NCBI RefSeq assembly: GCF_000699505.1
Contig: NZ_CP007490.1
Coordinates: 744,001 to 808,000 of the forward strand
Direction: 5' to 3'
Length of the DNA stretch: 64,000 nt
Source: Rhodoluna lacicola
GTDB taxonomy: Bacteria; Actinomycetota; Actinomycetes; Actinomycetales; Microbacteriaceae
Shown: one piece after another, positions 38,348 to 49,945 of the stretch
Position numbering within the stretch: the first letter of the stretch is position 1
How the letters are laid out: each line of letters starts with the position of its first letter
The notes under the pieces: model-generated
The model's input: only the letters and a program-made list of their open reading frames with translations
The model's database searches: none
Told to the model about the DNA's origin: nothing
Translations under genes and position numbers: made by a program

Positions 38348-39814
38348 ATGACCACCAAGACAACCAAGCAGATTGCTGTAAATGACATCGGCTCTGCAGA
38401 AGACTTCCTTGCAGCAGTAGAAGCAACCCTGAAGTTCTTCAACGACGGCGACCTAATTGCTGGAACCGTAGTAAAAATTGACCGCGACGAAGTTCTTCTA
38501 GACGTTGGTTACAAAACCGAAGGTGTAATCCCTTCTCGTGAACTTTCAATTCGTCACGACGCCGATCCATCAGAGATCGTTTCTGTAGGCGACACAGTAG
38601 AAGCCCTTGTTCTTCAGAAGGAAGACAAAGAAGGCCGACTAATCCTTTCAAAGAAGCGCGCTCAGTACGAGCGTGCCTGGGGCGATGTTGAAAAGGTTAA
38701 AGAAGCAGATGCCACCGTTACCGGTGTTGTAATCGAAGTTGTCAAGGGTGGTCTGATCGTAGACATTGGTCTTCGTGGATTCCTTCCTGCTTCATTGATT
38801 GAACTTCGTCGCGTGCGCGACCTTGGCCCATACCTAGGCCAGAAGGTTGAAGCCAAGATTCTTGAGCTAGACAAAAACCGCAACAACGTTGTGCTTTCAC
38901 GTCGCGCTCTTCTTGAAGAGTCACAGTCTGCTTCACGCAGCACCTTCCTTGCAGATCTTGCAAAGGGTCAGATCCGCACCGGTGTTGTTTCATCAATCGT
39001 CAACTTTGGTGCGTTCATCGATCTTGGTGGCGTGGACGGTCTAGTTCACGTTTCAGAACTTTCATGGAAGCACATCGAGCACGCGTCAGAAGTTGTTGAG
39101 ATTGGTCAGGAAGTTACCGTTGAGGTTCTTGAAGTTGATCAAGAGCGCGAGCGCGTTTCGCTGTCTCTAAAGGCAACTCAGGAAGACCCATGGCAGGTAT
39201 TCGCACGTACTCACGCAATTGGTCAGTACGCGCCAGGTAAGGTCACCAAGCTGGTTCCATTCGGTGCATTCGTTCGCGTAGCAGACGGCATCGAAGGACT
39301 TGTTCACATCTCGGAACTTTCTTCAAAGCACATTGAGTTGGCTGAGCAGGTTGTATCGGTTAACCAGGACGTATTCGTCAAGGTGATCGATATCGATCTA
39401 GACCGTCGCCGCATTTCACTATCGCTAAAGCAGGCTAATGAAGAGGTTGACCCAGAGGGCACCGAATTCAACCCAGCGCTTTACGGTATGGCGGCAGACT
39501 ACGACGAGACCGGTACCTACAAGTACCCAGAAGGCTTCGACCCTAAGACCAACGAATGGAAGGCAGGCTTCGAAGAAGCTCGCGCCAAGTGGGAAAAGGA
39601 ATACGCCGAGGCTCACGCTCGTTGGGAAGAGCACAAGAAGCAGGTTAAGGCAGCCAACGAAGCTGCAGCCAAGCTTCCTGATGCTCCTGCAACTCCAGCA
39701 GAGGCACCAGCTGCTTCAAGCTCAAGCTACTCAAGCGAGTCGGCAGACGCGGGAACTCTTGCAGCTGACGAGTCACTTGCAGCACTTCGCGACAAGCTAA
39801 AGAGCGCAGAGTAA
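38348..39814 (+). CDS. rpsA: 30S ribosomal protein S1
   Basis: Binds mRNA at the ribosome. Four S1 OB-fold repeats lie at about residues 37-105, 122-187, 205-273 and 290-360. The last two carry the FGAFIDLGGVDGLVHVSELSW and FGAFVRVADGIEGLVHISEL type signatures expected of the conserved repeats. The 488-residue form with four repeats is standard for actinobacteria (six in E. coli). A charged and Ala/Ser-rich tail follows. The region just before the ATG has only a distant AAGAG. A terminator follows the gene. Confidence 0.97.
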   Translation: MTTKTTKQIAVNDIGSAEDFLAAVEATLKFFNDGDLIAGTVVKIDRDEVLLDVGYKTEGVIPSRELSIRHDADPSEIVSVGDTVEALVLQKEDKEGRLILSKKRAQYERAWGDVEKVKEADATVTGVVIEVVKGGLIVDIGLRGFLPASLIELRRVRDLGPYLGQKVEAKILELDKNRNNVVLSRRALLEESQSASRSTFLADLAKGQIRTGVVSSIVNFGAFIDLGGVDGLVHVSELSWKHIEHASEVVEIGQEVTVEVLEVDQERERVSLSLKATQEDPWQVFARTHAIGQYAPGKVTKLVPFGAFVRVADGIEGLVHISELSSKHIELAEQVVSVNQDVFVKVIDIDLDRRRISLSLKQANEEVDPEGTEFNPALYGMAADYDETGTYKYPEGFDPKTNEWKAGFEEARAKWEKEYAEAHARWEEHKKQVKAANEAAAKLPDAPATPAEAPAASSSSYSSESADAGTLAADESLAALRDKLKSAE

Positions 39815-39825
39815 TAATCAAGTTC

Positions 39826-39861
39826 AAAAGGAGGTCAGCCGAAAGGTTGGCCTCCTTTTTT
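39826..39861 (+). terminator. Rho-independent terminator after rpsA
   Basis: AAAGGAGG (39827-39834) pairs with CCTCCTTT (39851-39858), extended by a CAGCC/GGTTG inner stem around GAAA, and is followed by more T residues. It ends only 3 bases before the coaE -10-like box. Confidence 0.92.
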
Positions 39862-39864
39862 GTT

Positions 39865-39876
39865 TAGGCTAAAGGT
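39865..39876 (+). promoter_or_regulatory. Probable leaderless promoter -10 of coaE
   Basis: TAGGCT (39865-39870) is followed by AAAGGT and the coaE ATG at 39877. Any -35 element must lie within the rpsA terminator hairpin, where TTGGCC is spaced too closely. AAAGG is too near the ATG to act as a normal ribosome site. Confidence 0.45.
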
Positions 39877-40485
39877 ATGTATCTAGTTGGGCTTACTGGT
39901 GGAATTGCCTCAGGCAAGTCAACGGTTGCGTCTGCCTGGGTTGAGTTGGGTGGCATCGAGATTGACGCGGATCAGTTAGCTCGCGAGGTTGTGGAGCCGG
40001 GAACGCCCGGTCTTGCCGCCGTTAAAGCAGCGTTCGGTGACTCGGTAATTTCCAACGGAGCATTAGATCGCAGTGCTTTGGGTCAGCTTGTCTTTGCAAA
40101 CACCGATAAGCGCAAGCAATTGGAAGCAATAGTGCACCCGCTAGTTAGAGAACTTGCTGCCAAGAAAATTGCCGAGCTACCAAACGACTCAATCGTGATT
40201 TACAACGTCCCGCTATTGGTCGAAGCAGCGGTCGACCTTGACTTCGACAAGGTGGTTACCGTTGAAGCTCCTTCAGAAAAGCAGATTGAGAGGTTGGTTT
40301 CAATCCGCAAAATGAATCGTGAGGAGGCCGAAAGGCGGGTAGCAGCCCAGGCCTCGCCGGCACAGCGCGCAAATGCAGCGGACGTAATATTGAACTCCAA
40401 CCAAGACCTTCACCTGTTGTTGAAGGATGCCCGCAGACTCTGGCAACAGATTGAACATGAGGCAGCGCAGCGTGGAAGCAACTAG
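39877..40485 (+). CDS. coaE: Dephospho-CoA kinase
   Basis: Performs the last step of coenzyme A synthesis. The P-loop [14 protein letters not shown] is at residues 5-18, followed by [15 protein letters not shown] and the lid region. [13 protein letters not shown] and [19 protein letters not shown] are typical. The 202-residue length is that of the kinase alone, without the extra UPF0157 domain found in some actinobacteria. The 3' end overlaps uvrB by 14 bases. Confidence 0.96.
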   Translation: MYLVGLTGGIASGKSTVASAWVELGGIEIDADQLAREVVEPGTPGLAAVKAAFGDSVISNGALDRSALGQLVFANTDKRKQLEAIVHPLVRELAAKKIAELPNDSIVIYNVPLLVEAAVDLDFDKVVTVEAPSEKQIERLVSIRKMNREEAERRVAAQASPAQRANAADVILNSNQDLHLLLKDARRLWQQIEHEAAQRGSN

Positions 40486-42550
40486 ATCCTTTGCGCCTTT
40501 TAAGGTTGTCTCTGAATTTCAACCCTCGGGTGATCAACCAACCGCAATCGCAGATCTTGCACAAAGAATAAATGCGGGTGAGACTGATGTGGTTTTATTG
40601 GGTGCTACCGGTACCGGAAAATCAGCAACTACAGCATGGCTCATCGAGGCGGTGCAGCGGCCAACCCTGGTGTTGGCGCACAATAAGACCTTGGCCGCTC
40701 AGTTAGTTAACGAATTCAGAGAGCTTTTGCCGAATAACGCAGTTGAATACTTCGTGAGTTACTACGACTATTACCAACCAGAGGCTTACGTAGCACAAAC
40801 CGATACCTTCATCGAGAAGGATTCATCTATCAACGAAGAGGTTGAGCGGCTGAGATACTCTGCCACCACTAGCCTTCTTAGCCGACGTGACGTGGTAGTA
40901 GTCAGCACCGTCTCGTGCATCTATGGTCTTGGCGCCCCAGAGGAATACCTGAATAGTCGAGTAGCGCTACAGGTGGGCCAGCACCTGGATCGCGATGACT
41001 TGATTCGACAATTGGTAGCAATGCAATACAGCCGAAATGATTACGAATTTATCCGTGGAAATTTCCGGGTCAAGGGCGACACCATCGAAATCATTCCAGT
41101 AAATGAGGAAATGGCGATTCGAATTGAATTCTTTGGTGACGAAATAGAGGCACTACACACCCTTTTTCCACTAACCGGTGAAATTGCTCAAACAATCAAT
41201 GCTGTTTCGATTTTTCCAGCCTCGCTTTATATGGCTGGCCCAGAACGAATGGGCAAAGCCATTGAAGGCATTGAAGAGGAGCTAGTCTGGCGCGTCAAGG
41301 AACTGGAGCAGCAAGGAAAACTTTTAGAGGCTCAACGACTAAAGATGCGCACCACATTCGACCTGGAAATGATCAAAGAGATTGGTTTCTGCTCTGGAAT
41401 CGAAAATTATTCACGTCACATTGATGGTCGAGAGCCAGGTTCTGCTCCAAGTTGCTTACTCGATTATTTTCCCGATGACTTTCTTACCGTTATTGATGAG
41501 TCACACGTAACCGTCCCACAAATCGGCGCCATGTACGAAGGAGACTCAAGCCGTAAGCGCACTTTGGTAGAGCACGGTTTTCGTCTTCCTTCTGCCCTTG
41601 ATAACCGCCCCCTAAAGTGGGCTGAGTTCAAAGAACGAGTAGGGCAAACTGTTTATCTCTCGGCAACACCCGGCAAGTATGAAATGGGTCTTGGCGCTGG
41701 AATAGTTGAGCAAATTATTAGGCCTACCGGTCTGGTTGATCCTGAGATTGTAATCAAGCCAAGCGCTGGTCAAATTGACGACCTATTAGAAGAAATTAGA
41801 GTTAGGGCCGCGAAGGATGAACGCGTCCTGGTCACCACACTGACCAAGAAAATGGCTGAAGAACTAACCGAATTCCTCACTGAAGCAGGCGTGCGAGTGC
41901 GTTACCTGCATTCTGACGTTGACACTCTAAGACGGGTTGAGCTACTTCGCGAATTGCGAAGCGGGGTCTATGACGTGCTGGTTGGTATCAATCTGCTTCG
42001 TGAGGGGCTAGATCTACCAGAGGTCTCTTTGGTTTCCATTTTGGATGCCGACAAAGAAGGCTTTTTGAGATCCACCACCTCATTGATTCAGACCATTGGT
42101 CGCGCAGCTCGAAACATCAACGGCCAGGTCCACATGTACGCCGATAATCTCACTGACTCTATGAAGCGAGCGATCGATGAAACGACCAGACGCCGAGACA
42201 AGCAGATTGCCTACAACAAGGAGCGCGGAGTAGATCCGCAACCGTTGCGCAAAAAGATTGCCGACATCACCGATCAAATCCTTCGTGAAGAGGAAGATAC
42301 TGCCGAACTGCTTGAGAAGGCGGCGAAGAACAAAAAACTTCGCGATGGAAAGTCCGTGATTCCAATGCGAGCCCGAAAAGGGATTGCTGGCATGGCTTAC
42401 AACGAGATACTTGCCATCATCGTTGACCTGGACCAGCAAATGAAGGCTGCCGCAGAAGAGCTGAAATTCGAGCTGGCTGGGCGTCTGCGTGACGAAATCT
42501 CAGAACTAAAGCACGAACTGCGGCAAATGGAGAAGGCCGGCCACGCTTAG
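40472..42550 (+). CDS. uvrB: Excinuclease ABC subunit B
   Basis: The damage-verifying helicase-like subunit of nucleotide excision repair. It has Walker [16 protein letters not shown], the beta-hairpin region [11 protein letters not shown], the Walker B IDESHV, motif [11 protein letters not shown], and a C-terminal UVR coiled coil. I choose GTG 40472 (start [16 protein letters not shown]) because Microbacteriaceae UvrB proteins begin this way as I recall, and GAGG lies 9 bases upstream. ATG 40457 and 40427 are in-frame alternatives. Its stop codon is part of the probable uvrA -10 box. Confidence 0.95.
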   Translation: MEATRSFAPFKVVSEFQPSGDQPTAIADLAQRINAGETDVVLLGATGTGKSATTAWLIEAVQRPTLVLAHNKTLAAQLVNEFRELLPNNAVEYFVSYYDYYQPEAYVAQTDTFIEKDSSINEEVERLRYSATTSLLSRRDVVVVSTVSCIYGLGAPEEYLNSRVALQVGQHLDRDDLIRQLVAMQYSRNDYEFIRGNFRVKGDTIEIIPVNEEMAIRIEFFGDEIEALHTLFPLTGEIAQTINAVSIFPASLYMAGPERMGKAIEGIEEELVWRVKELEQQGKLLEAQRLKMRTTFDLEMIKEIGFCSGIENYSRHIDGREPGSAPSCLLDYFPDDFLTVIDESHVTVPQIGAMYEGDSSRKRTLVEHGFRLPSALDNRPLKWAEFKERVGQTVYLSATPGKYEMGLGAGIVEQIIRPTGLVDPEIVIKPSAGQIDDLLEEIRVRAAKDERVLVTTLTKKMAEELTEFLTEAGVRVRYLHSDVDTLRRVELLRELRSGVYDVLVGINLLREGLDLPEVSLVSILDADKEGFLRSTTSLIQTIGRAARNINGQVHMYADNLTDSMKRAIDETTRRRDKQIAYNKERGVDPQPLRKKIADITDQILREEEDTAELLEKAAKNKKLRDGKSVIPMRARKGIAGMAYNEILAIIVDLDQQMKAAAEELKFELAGRLRDEISELKHELRQMEKAGHA

Positions 42551-42559
42551 ACTTTTAGG
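42548..42559 (+). promoter_or_regulatory. Probable leaderless promoter -10 of uvrA
   Basis: TAGACT (42548-42553) lies 6 bases before the uvrA GTG at 42560. Its TAG is the uvrB stop codon. No -35 box or mycobacterial-type SOS box is visible in the 40 bases upstream. Confidence 0.42.
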
Positions 42560-45424
42560 GTGCCTAAACCTCTAAACCACACCGATGACAAGCTAATTGT
42601 TAAGGGTGCTCGCGTCCACAATCTAAAAAATCTCAACCTTGAGATCCCTAGAAACTCAATGGTTGTCTTCACCGGACTCAGTGGTTCAGGTAAATCATCT
42701 CTTGCTTTTGACACAATTTTTGCTGAGGGTCAACGCCGATACGTTGAGTCGCTTTCGGCCTACGCTCGTCAATTTTTAGGTCAGGTTGATCGACCGGATG
42801 TTGATTTCATTGAGGGTCTCAGCCCAGCGGTTTCAATTGATCAGAAATCGACCAATCGCAATCCTCGTTCTACCGTGGGAACGATTACGGAAATACACGA
42901 CTACCTGCGTCTGCTTTGGGCTCGAATTGGAGTTCCTTACTGTGCCGAATGTGGTGAAAAAATTGTCAAACAAACTCCGCAGCAGATAGTTGATCAAATT
43001 CTTGAGTTCCCAGAGGGAACCAAATTCTTGATTCTTGCCCAGGTGGTCGACCAAAAAAAGGGCGCCTTTGAAGAATTATTCCGTGATCTGAACTCCCAGG
43101 GTTTCGCTCGAGCGGTAGTCGATGGTGAATTGATTCAGCTGGCCGAGGCAAAACCATTGAAGAAAACCTTCAAGCACGACATTTCCGTCGTGGTAGATCG
43201 ACTGGTCAGCAAGCCAGACATCATTGGGCGACTAACCGACTCAGTTGAAACAGCGCTGAAGCTGGCTGGCGGCCGTATTGTGATTGACCTCGTGGATGCT
43301 AAGGAGGGGCCGGGTAAGACACGTGTGTTCAGCGAAAAAATGTCATGCCCAAATGAGCACCCATTGAGCCTTACCGAAATTGAACCTCGCACATTTTCTT
43401 TCAATGCCCCTTTTGGCGCCTGCCCAACCTGCTCCGGCTTGGGGGTTAAGCAAGCAGTTGACGCTGATTTGGTTATCGGTGATCCTGACGAAAGCATCAA
43501 CGGTGGTGTAATTTTGCCCTGGTCAACCCAAGGCAAGGGATTGTTCCACTATTTTTCTCGCATGCTTGAGGGGCTTGCCACCGATCTAAAGTTTTCACTG
43601 GATAAACCGTGGAACAAGCTCTCACCAGAGGTTCAAGAGGCTGTCCTTTACGGAAATAATTTTGACATTCAGGTGAAATGGAAAAACCGCTACGGGCGCG
43701 AAATGAAATACACCACTGGTTTCGAAGGTGTGCTGAACTACATCGAGCGTAAGTACCTAGAGTCAGAAAATGATTACGCAAGAGCCAAATGGTCTGACTT
43801 TCTGCGCGAGATTCCTTGCCCGGCTTGCAACGGCCAGCGACTTAAACCCGAGGTACTCGCTGTTAAAGTCGCTGATAAATCTATTGCAGAAGTGGCGGCC
43901 ATGAGCCTCGGCGAAACCGTTAAATTCTTCAAAGACATCACCCTAGACAAACGAGATGTCAAGATCGCTGCACAGGTGTTGCGCGAAATCAGGGGTCGTC
44001 TTGAGTTTCTAATGGCGGTTGGGCTTGATTATCTAAGCCTTGAAAGATCTGCTGGCAGCCTTTCTGGTGGTGAGGCGCAACGAATTCGACTTGCCACTCA
44101 AATTGGTAGCGGACTTACCGGGGTACTTTACGTGCTGGATGAACCAAGCATTGGCCTGCACCAACGCGACAATCGAAAGCTGATTGAAACCCTGATTAAG
44201 CTTCGCGACTTGGGAAACACTCTGATAGTTGTTGAACACGATGAAGACACGATCAAGGCGTCGGACTGGGTAGTTGACATCGGACCGGGTGCTGGCGTAC
44301 ACGGTGGTGAAGTGGTTCATAGCGGAACTTACAAAGAGCTTCTGAAGAATCAGAAGTCAATCACCGGGGCTTTCATGTCTGGAAGAGAGAAAATTGCGAC
44401 CCCAACCAAGCGTCGCAAGATAGACCCAACTAGGAAGATAAAGGTTGTCGGTGCTAGAGAGAACAACCTAAAAACCGTTGACGTTGAATTTCCTCTGGGA
44501 ACATTCACTGCTGTCACCGGAGTCAGCGGTTCTGGCAAGTCTTCACTAGTCAACGATGTGCTCTACGAAGTGTTGGCCAATAAGTTGAATGGCGCCAAAG
44601 GTGTGGCCGGTAAGCACACCCGCATTGAAGGCTTGGATTTACTAGACAAAGTCGTGCACGTGGATCAAAATCCAATTGGCCGCACACCACGCTCCAACCC
44701 AGCAACCTACACGGGTGTTTTTGATCACATCCGAAAGCTGTTTGCCGAGACACAAGAATCCAAGGCCCGGGGATACCAACAGGGGAGATTCTCGTTCAAT
44801 GTAAAAGGGGGTCGCTGCGAGGCTTGCTCGGGCGATGGAACTCTAAAGATTGAAATGAACTTTCTGCCAGACGTTTACGTGGCTTGCGAAGTTTGCCATG
44901 GAGAGCGCTACAACCGCGAGACTCTGCAGGTCAAATACAAGGGCAAAAACATTGCCGAAGTACTTGAAATGCCGATTGCTGAAGCCGCGGAATTTTTTAC
45001 AGCAATCACTTCAATTGCACGCTACCTTGAGACCTTGGTAGAAGTAGGCCTTGGTTATGTTCGGCTTGGTCAAAGCGCAACAACCTTGTCTGGTGGTGAG
45101 GCTCAGCGTGTGAAGTTAGCAACGGAGCTTCAGCGCCGCTCGAATGGCCGAACCATTTACGTTCTTGACGAACCAACCACCGGCCTGCATTTTGAAGATG
45201 TTCGCAAACTTCTGCTTGTCCTAAACAGCCTTGTTGAAAAAGGTAATACTGTTCTGGTGATTGAACACAACCTTGATGTAATCAAGTGTGCCGACTGGAT
45301 CGTAGACATGGGCCCTGAGGGTGGTTCACGTGGAGGCGAGGTTGTCGCGATTGGAACTCCTGAGCAGGTGGCTAAGAACTCAAAGAGCTTCACCGGCGGG
45401 TTCCTAAAGGAAATTCTGGGCTAA
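42560..45424 (+). CDS. uvrA: Excinuclease ABC subunit A
   Basis: The damage-recognition ATPase dimer of nucleotide excision repair. At 954 residues it has two ABC ATPase modules: the first Walker A is [13 protein letters not shown] and the second [25 protein letters not shown] and [12 protein letters not shown] are the two signature motifs. Zinc-binding cysteine pairs occur in [16 protein letters not shown] and [16 protein letters not shown]. The GTG start follows uvrB by 9 bases, and uvrC overlaps its stop by one base. Confidence 0.98.
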   Translation: MPKPLNHTDDKLIVKGARVHNLKNLNLEIPRNSMVVFTGLSGSGKSSLAFDTIFAEGQRRYVESLSAYARQFLGQVDRPDVDFIEGLSPAVSIDQKSTNRNPRSTVGTITEIHDYLRLLWARIGVPYCAECGEKIVKQTPQQIVDQILEFPEGTKFLILAQVVDQKKGAFEELFRDLNSQGFARAVVDGELIQLAEAKPLKKTFKHDISVVVDRLVSKPDIIGRLTDSVETALKLAGGRIVIDLVDAKEGPGKTRVFSEKMSCPNEHPLSLTEIEPRTFSFNAPFGACPTCSGLGVKQAVDADLVIGDPDESINGGVILPWSTQGKGLFHYFSRMLEGLATDLKFSLDKPWNKLSPEVQEAVLYGNNFDIQVKWKNRYGREMKYTTGFEGVLNYIERKYLESENDYARAKWSDFLREIPCPACNGQRLKPEVLAVKVADKSIAEVAAMSLGETVKFFKDITLDKRDVKIAAQVLREIRGRLEFLMAVGLDYLSLERSAGSLSGGEAQRIRLATQIGSGLTGVLYVLDEPSIGLHQRDNRKLIETLIKLRDLGNTLIVVEHDEDTIKASDWVVDIGPGAGVHGGEVVHSGTYKELLKNQKSITGAFMSGREKIATPTKRRKIDPTRKIKVVGARENNLKTVDVEFPLGTFTAVTGVSGSGKSSLVNDVLYEVLANKLNGAKGVAGKHTRIEGLDLLDKVVHVDQNPIGRTPRSNPATYTGVFDHIRKLFAETQESKARGYQQGRFSFNVKGGRCEACSGDGTLKIEMNFLPDVYVACEVCHGERYNRETLQVKYKGKNIAEVLEMPIAEAAEFFTAITSIARYLETLVEVGLGYVRLGQSATTLSGGEAQRVKLATELQRRSNGRTIYVLDEPTTGLHFEDVRKLLLVLNSLVEKGNTVLVIEHNLDVIKCADWIVDMGPEGGSRGGEVVAIGTPEQVAKNSKSFTGGFLKEILG

Positions 45425-47292
45425 TGGCCAACGAACTCCCTTTTCGCCCAAAAACGGGGGAGATTCCAACCCAACCCGGGGTCTATCGCTGGCTCGATGC
45501 CAACGGACGCGTTCTGTACGTTGGTAAAGCAAAGAACCTGCGCGCAAGGCTAAGCAACTATTTTGGACCACTAGATTCTTTGCACGAGCGAACCAGACGA
45601 ATGGTCACCTCGGCTGCTGACGTGCAGTGGACGATTGTCAACACCGAATACGAGGCGCTGCAGCTTGAGTTCACCTGGATTAAAGAATTTGATCCGCCGT
45701 TTAATGTGCGCTTCAAAGACGACAAGTCGTACCCCTACCTAGCCGTTTCGATTGCCGAAGCGGTTCCAAGGGCATTCATAACCCGAAATCGTGAGCTTAA
45801 GGGAGTCAAGTATTTTGGGCCCTACACTCAAGCCTGGGCGGTCCGAGAAACCCTTGACACCCTGCTAAAGGTTTATCCGGTTCGCTCCTGTACCAAGGGT
45901 GTTTATCAACGTGCGCAATCAAGTAAGCGTGCTTGTTTGCTCGGTGACATCGGTAAGTGTGCCGCTCCGTGCGTTCAGCGAGTCACGCCAGCCGAGCATA
46001 AGCAAATAGCCAAGCAATTTATTGACTTCATGGCCGGCGGAGATTTAAAACACGTTGAATTATTGCGCGCAAAAATGCAAGAGGCATCACAAGACCAGCA
46101 ATATGAGCTTGCCGCTCAATATCGCGATGACGTTGAAGCACTCGAGACCGTACTAGAGAAAAGTGCCGTAGTCTTCAGCGATCAAACCGATGCCGACCTA
46201 TTTGGTATTGCCGACGATGAACTGGCGGCCGCTGTTTCTATGTTCGTGGTACGCGGCGGCAGAATTCGTGGTGTTCGGGGTTGGGTAATTGACAAAGAAT
46301 TAGAACGCGACCCAGCTGAACTTGTTGAGTATGTTTTGCAAAACGTTTACGCACCAATTGACGGAGCAGAGCCGCAAGAGGTACCGCGTGAAGTAATAGT
46401 TCCGGTAGATCCGGCTGACAAAACCGAAGTAGCAAAGTGGCTCTCCGAGATCAGAGGCAGCAAGGTTGATCTGCACATCGCCCAGCGCGGTGACAAAGCC
46501 GCGCTGGCTGGGACTGCACTGACAAATGCCAAGCATGCTCTGATGCTCTACAAGACAAGACGAAGTGCGGACTTCACCGCCAGGGCGGATGCACTTGCTG
46601 GTATTCAGCGCGTGCTTGGTCTTGATTCGGCACCACTTCGAATTGAATGCTTTGACGTTTCACACCTGAGCGGCACAAATGTAGTTGCTTCCATGGTGGT
46701 CTTCGAAGATGGCTTGCCAAAGAAAGACCACTATCGTCGATTCTCAATTGATCAAACGCAAGATGATACTGATTCCATTTACCAGGTGCTCAGCCGCAGA
46801 TTAAAGTATTTGCGCGAACCCATGGAGAACGAAAACGATTCGGCAACCAGCAATCGGTTTGCATATCGACCTTCGTTGCTGATCGTAGACGGTGGTCTGC
46901 CACAGGTAAATGCCGCTCAACGCGCGGTGAATGAGAGCGGCGTTGCCGATCTGACGGTAATTGGATTAGCCAAGCGATTAGAAGAGGTATGGCGACCAGG
47001 CAGCGATTTTCCGGTAATTTTTCCAAGAGCTACCGATGAACTTTTTCTGCTGCAGAGAATTCGCGATGAGGCGCACCGATTTGCTATTACCTATCAGCGT
47101 CAAAAGCGATCCTCAAGCATTGCTAGCGCGCTAAGCGAAATTTCTGGACTAGGCGAGAAGCGCGTATCTGCGCTGCTCAAACACTTTGGTTCAGCCAAAA
47201 GACTCAAACTCGCATCTGCGGCAGAAATTTCCGAGGTTGCCGGAATCGGCCCAGTTCTAGCCGAACAGATTGTTCAGGCACTGGATTCCTAA
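45424..47292 (+). CDS. uvrC: Excinuclease ABC subunit C
   Basis: Makes both incisions around the lesion. The N-terminal GIY-YIG nuclease is seen in QPGVYRW and [18 protein letters not shown] domain ([16 protein letters not shown]) lies near residues 225-245. The RNase H-like 5' nuclease starts at [13 protein letters not shown], and two helix-hairpin-helix motifs end the chain ([29 protein letters not shown]). The 622-residue length is normal. A structured gap of 86 bases separates it from rapZ. Confidence 0.97.
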   Translation: MANELPFRPKTGEIPTQPGVYRWLDANGRVLYVGKAKNLRARLSNYFGPLDSLHERTRRMVTSAADVQWTIVNTEYEALQLEFTWIKEFDPPFNVRFKDDKSYPYLAVSIAEAVPRAFITRNRELKGVKYFGPYTQAWAVRETLDTLLKVYPVRSCTKGVYQRAQSSKRACLLGDIGKCAAPCVQRVTPAEHKQIAKQFIDFMAGGDLKHVELLRAKMQEASQDQQYELAAQYRDDVEALETVLEKSAVVFSDQTDADLFGIADDELAAAVSMFVVRGGRIRGVRGWVIDKELERDPAELVEYVLQNVYAPIDGAEPQEVPREVIVPVDPADKTEVAKWLSEIRGSKVDLHIAQRGDKAALAGTALTNAKHALMLYKTRRSADFTARADALAGIQRVLGLDSAPLRIECFDVSHLSGTNVVASMVVFEDGLPKKDHYRRFSIDQTQDDTDSIYQVLSRRLKYLREPMENENDSATSNRFAYRPSLLIVDGGLPQVNAAQRAVNESGVADLTVIGLAKRLEEVWRPGSDFPVIFPRATDELFLLQRIRDEAHRFAITYQRQKRSSSIASALSEISGLGEKRVSALLKHFGSAKRLKLASAAEISEVAGIGPVLAEQIVQALDS

Positions 47293-47369
47293 AACCGTCT
47301 CTTCGGCGTGTCGCGAGGGGCTAGACTTCTGGTAATCCGCGTCACAGCGGGCAACACGCCGATACGGTT
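47293..47369 (+). other. Nested inverted repeat between uvrC and rapZ
   Basis: AACCGT (47293-47298) pairs with ACGGTT (47364-47369), and CGGCGTGT (47304-47311) pairs with ACACGCCG (47354-47361). Inside, CCGC (47337-47340) pairs with GCGG (47347-47350). Together this makes a 77-base foldable element starting right after the uvrC stop. A TAGACT -10-like box (47322-47327) sits in its middle. No T-run follows, so it is not an ordinary terminator. Confidence 0.6.
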
Positions 47370-47378
47370 GGGGACCCT

Positions 47379-48266
47379 ATGAGCACAGAACAAAACCTAG
47401 ACAGGAAGCACGAGTTGCTTATTGTCACGGGTATGTCTGGTGCCGGAAGGTCAACCGTGGGCAATGCACTTGAGGATTTGGGCTGGTATGTGGTGGACAA
47501 TCTGCCGCCACAAATGCTTGAACCGATCGCGGACCTTTTTAGTTTGGCAAAGACTCCTCTGCCGCGACTGGCCGTCGTTATCGACGTGCGAGGTGGTGAG
47601 TTTTTCGGAGAGCTGAATGATCACCTGAACTCACTTAGATCAAGAAACATCAACCTCAGGGTTCTTTTTCTCGAAGCCACTGATAACGCACTCGTAAAGC
47701 GATTTGAATCAGTTCGCAGACCGCATCCACTTCAGGGCAATGGAACGATATTGGATGGAATTGCTGCCGAGAGATCCAGGCTTTTGAATTTGCGCGAATC
47801 TGCTGATGTCATTATCGATACAAGCGATCTAAACGTTCACCAGTTATCAAACAAAATTGCCGATGGTTTTTCTCTTGACCAGACTCGAAAACTTCAAATT
47901 ACGGTAATGTCTTTTGGCTTTAAGCACGGGCTGCCTAGTGATGCCGACATGGTGGCCGACATGCGTTTTCTGCCGAATCCTTTTTGGCAAGAATCGCTCA
48001 GACCTTTCACCGGGGAAGATCAGCCGGTTAGTGATTTTGTATTGAGCCAAACCGGGGCACAGGAGTTTGTAAGTAACTACCTTGCGGCACTCAAACCGGT
48101 TCTAAATGGATATCTAAATGAAAACAAACGCTACGCAACCATCGCTATTGGTTGCACAGGGGGAAAGCATCGATCAGTCGCGGTATCGCGGTTAATCGCA
48201 GCGGAACTAGCCAAGTTGGACGATGTGGCAATCAGTATCAAGCACCGCGACTTGGGCAAGGAATAG
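47379..48266 (+). CDS. rapZ: RapZ-type nucleotide-binding protein (RNase adapter family)
   Basis: A P-loop protein of 295 residues. The Walker A reads VTGMSGAGRSTVG (about 16-28), with Arg where most P-loops have Lys, as I recall for M. tuberculosis Rv1421. DLGWYVVDNLPP follows, and the C-terminal domain has SFGFKHGLPSDADMV and the ligand motif IGCTGGKHRSV. In E. coli RapZ senses glucosamine-6-phosphate and directs small RNA decay. The actinobacterial role is not settled, and GlmY/GlmZ are not expected here. whiA follows 8 bases downstream. Confidence 0.94.
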   Translation: MSTEQNLDRKHELLIVTGMSGAGRSTVGNALEDLGWYVVDNLPPQMLEPIADLFSLAKTPLPRLAVVIDVRGGEFFGELNDHLNSLRSRNINLRVLFLEATDNALVKRFESVRRPHPLQGNGTILDGIAAERSRLLNLRESADVIIDTSDLNVHQLSNKIADGFSLDQTRKLQITVMSFGFKHGLPSDADMVADMRFLPNPFWQESLRPFTGEDQPVSDFVLSQTGAQEFVSNYLAALKPVLNGYLNENKRYATIAIGCTGGKHRSVAVSRLIAAELAKLDDVAISIKHRDLGKE

Positions 48267-48274
48267 AGGAATAA

Positions 48275-49252
48275 ATGGCACTCACGGCAGATCTCAAGGA
48301 TGAGTTAGCGCGCATCGATGTAAGTAAGAACGCGGTTCGCGTCGCGGAACTTTCGACAATCCTGCGCTTTTCGGGCGGCCTGCACCTAATCTCGGGAAAG
48401 GTTGCTGTTGAGGTCGAGCTTGATACCGCACAGCTTGCCCGCAGGGTTAGAAAAGATTTGGCAGAGCTATTTGGCATTGACAGCGAGCTGGCCGTGATTT
48501 CTGCAAGTGGAATAAGAAAAAGTAGTCGCTACCAAGTAAGAGTGATCAAGCAAGGCGATGTACTTGCCAGACAAACGGGTTTGCTTGACTCACGCGGTCG
48601 ACCGGTGCGTGGACTGCCGGCGAACTTAGTGTCGGGCTCTATCCCTGAGGCGCAGGCTGTTTGGCGCGGTGCATTTCTAGCGCACGGCTCACTGACCGAC
48701 CCGGGTCGTTCAGCGGCATTAGAAATAACCGCACCCGGCAATGAAGCGGCGATGGCCTTGGTTGGTGTCGCCCGCAGACTTGGCGTTACCGCGAAGGCTA
48801 GGGAAGTGCGCGGGGTATATCGAGTTGTGGTACGCGAGGGCGAAGCCATTGCAACCATGTTGACCCAAATGGGTGCCCACACCCAAGTGCTGCGCTGGGA
48901 GGAAATGCGTCTTCGTCGTGAGGTGCGTGCGACTGCCAACCGTCTGGCGAACTTTGACGACGCCAATCTGCGCCGTTCTGCGCAGGCGGCCGTGGCTGCC
49001 GGGGCCCGAGTTGAACGCGCCCTTGAGATCCTGGGCCCAGAGATTCCGGAGCACTTGCTTTATGCCGGTCAATTGCGACTCAAACACAAGCAGGCCAGTC
49101 TCGACGAACTGGGGCACCTGGCCGAACCAGCCATGACCAAGGACGCAATTGCGGGTCGAATCCGTCGCCTACTGGCTATGGCTGATAAACGAGCAGAGGA
49201 GCTGGGCATTCCAGCAACCGACGCCTTCCTGCCCGAAGATTTGGACGAGTAA
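48275..49252 (+). CDS. whiA: WhiA-type DNA-binding regulator
   Basis: A 325-residue protein with an N-terminal fold related to LAGLIDADG homing endonucleases (residues about 1-215) and a C-terminal helix-turn-helix (about 220-305, with [26 protein letters not shown]). In Streptomyces WhiA works with WhiB to control sporulation division genes. In non-sporulating relatives it affects cell division and chromosome segregation. AGAGGAATAA precedes the ATG. yvcK, which separates rapZ and whiA in M. tuberculosis, is absent here. Confidence 0.95.
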   Translation: MALTADLKDELARIDVSKNAVRVAELSTILRFSGGLHLISGKVAVEVELDTAQLARRVRKDLAELFGIDSELAVISASGIRKSSRYQVRVIKQGDVLARQTGLLDSRGRPVRGLPANLVSGSIPEAQAVWRGAFLAHGSLTDPGRSAALEITAPGNEAAMALVGVARRLGVTAKAREVRGVYRVVVREGEAIATMLTQMGAHTQVLRWEEMRLRREVRATANRLANFDDANLRRSAQAAVAAGARVERALEILGPEIPEHLLYAGQLRLKHKQASLDELGHLAEPAMTKDAIAGRIRRLLAMADKRAEELGIPATDAFLPEDLDE

Positions 49253-49321
49253 CCCGCAAATTCGGCAATAAATCCTTGTTTTTCAGAGTTAGTCTTTACA
49301 CACCCCAAAAAGGAGCAAATC

Positions 49322-49945
49322 ATGAGCAAATACACACTTCCTGAGCTTTCATACGACTATGCCGCCCTAGAGCCAAGCATCTCGGCCCGAATCATGGAGC
49401 TGCACCACTCAAAGCACCACGCCGCATACGTAGCTGGCGCGAATGCCACTCTGGACTTGCTTGAAGAAGCGCGTGCCAAGAATGACTTCACCTGGGTAAA
49501 CAAGCTTCAGAAGGACCTTGCCTTCCACCTGGGTGGACACGTAAACCACTCAATTTTCTGGAATAACCTTGCTCCGGCTAACAGCGACCGCCCACAGGGA
49601 GAGCTGGCATCGGCAATCAACGAGTACTTTGGCACATTTGAGGCCTTCCAGGCCCACTTCAACGCCGCGGCGATGGGCATCCAGGGCTCTGGCTGGGCAT
49701 TTTTGGCCTGGGACACCCTGGGAAAGCGCCTGATCATCGAGCAGCTATACGACCAGCAGGGCAATGTGGTTCCTGCCAGCATCCCATTGCTAATGCTGGA
49801 TATGTGGGAGCACGCCTTCTACCTGGATTACCAGAACGTGAAGGGTGACTACGTCAAGGCCTTCTGGAACATCATTAACTGGGCCGACGTGCAGGCCCGT
49901 TTTGAGGCTGCTCAAAGCAAAACAGGTGGGCTACTGCTAGTCTGA
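49322..49945 (+). CDS. sodA: Superoxide dismutase (Fe/Mn family)
   Basis: Dismutates superoxide. Metal ligands are seen in [13 protein letters not shown] (first His), the His of [11 protein letters not shown], and the Asp-x3-His of [22 protein letters not shown] is the usual outer-sphere region. Whether Mn or Fe is bound cannot be decided confidently from sequence alone. There is no signal peptide. A strong AAAAAGGAGC ribosome site precedes the ATG, suggesting high expression. Confidence 0.96.
   Translation: MSKYTLPELSYDYAALEPSISARIMELHHSKHHAAYVAGANATLDLLEEARAKNDFTWVNKLQKDLAFHLGGHVNHSIFWNNLAPANSDRPQGELASAINEYFGTFEAFQAHFNAAAMGIQGSGWAFLAWDTLGKRLIIEQLYDQQGNVVPASIPLLMLDMWEHAFYLDYQNVKGDYVKAFWNIINWADVQARFEAAQSKTGGLLLV

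Noticed and set aside
42440-42560. SOS (LexA) box before uvrA or uvrB
   Set aside because: No sequence resembling the actinobacterial palindrome TCGAACnnnnGTTCGA was found near either start.
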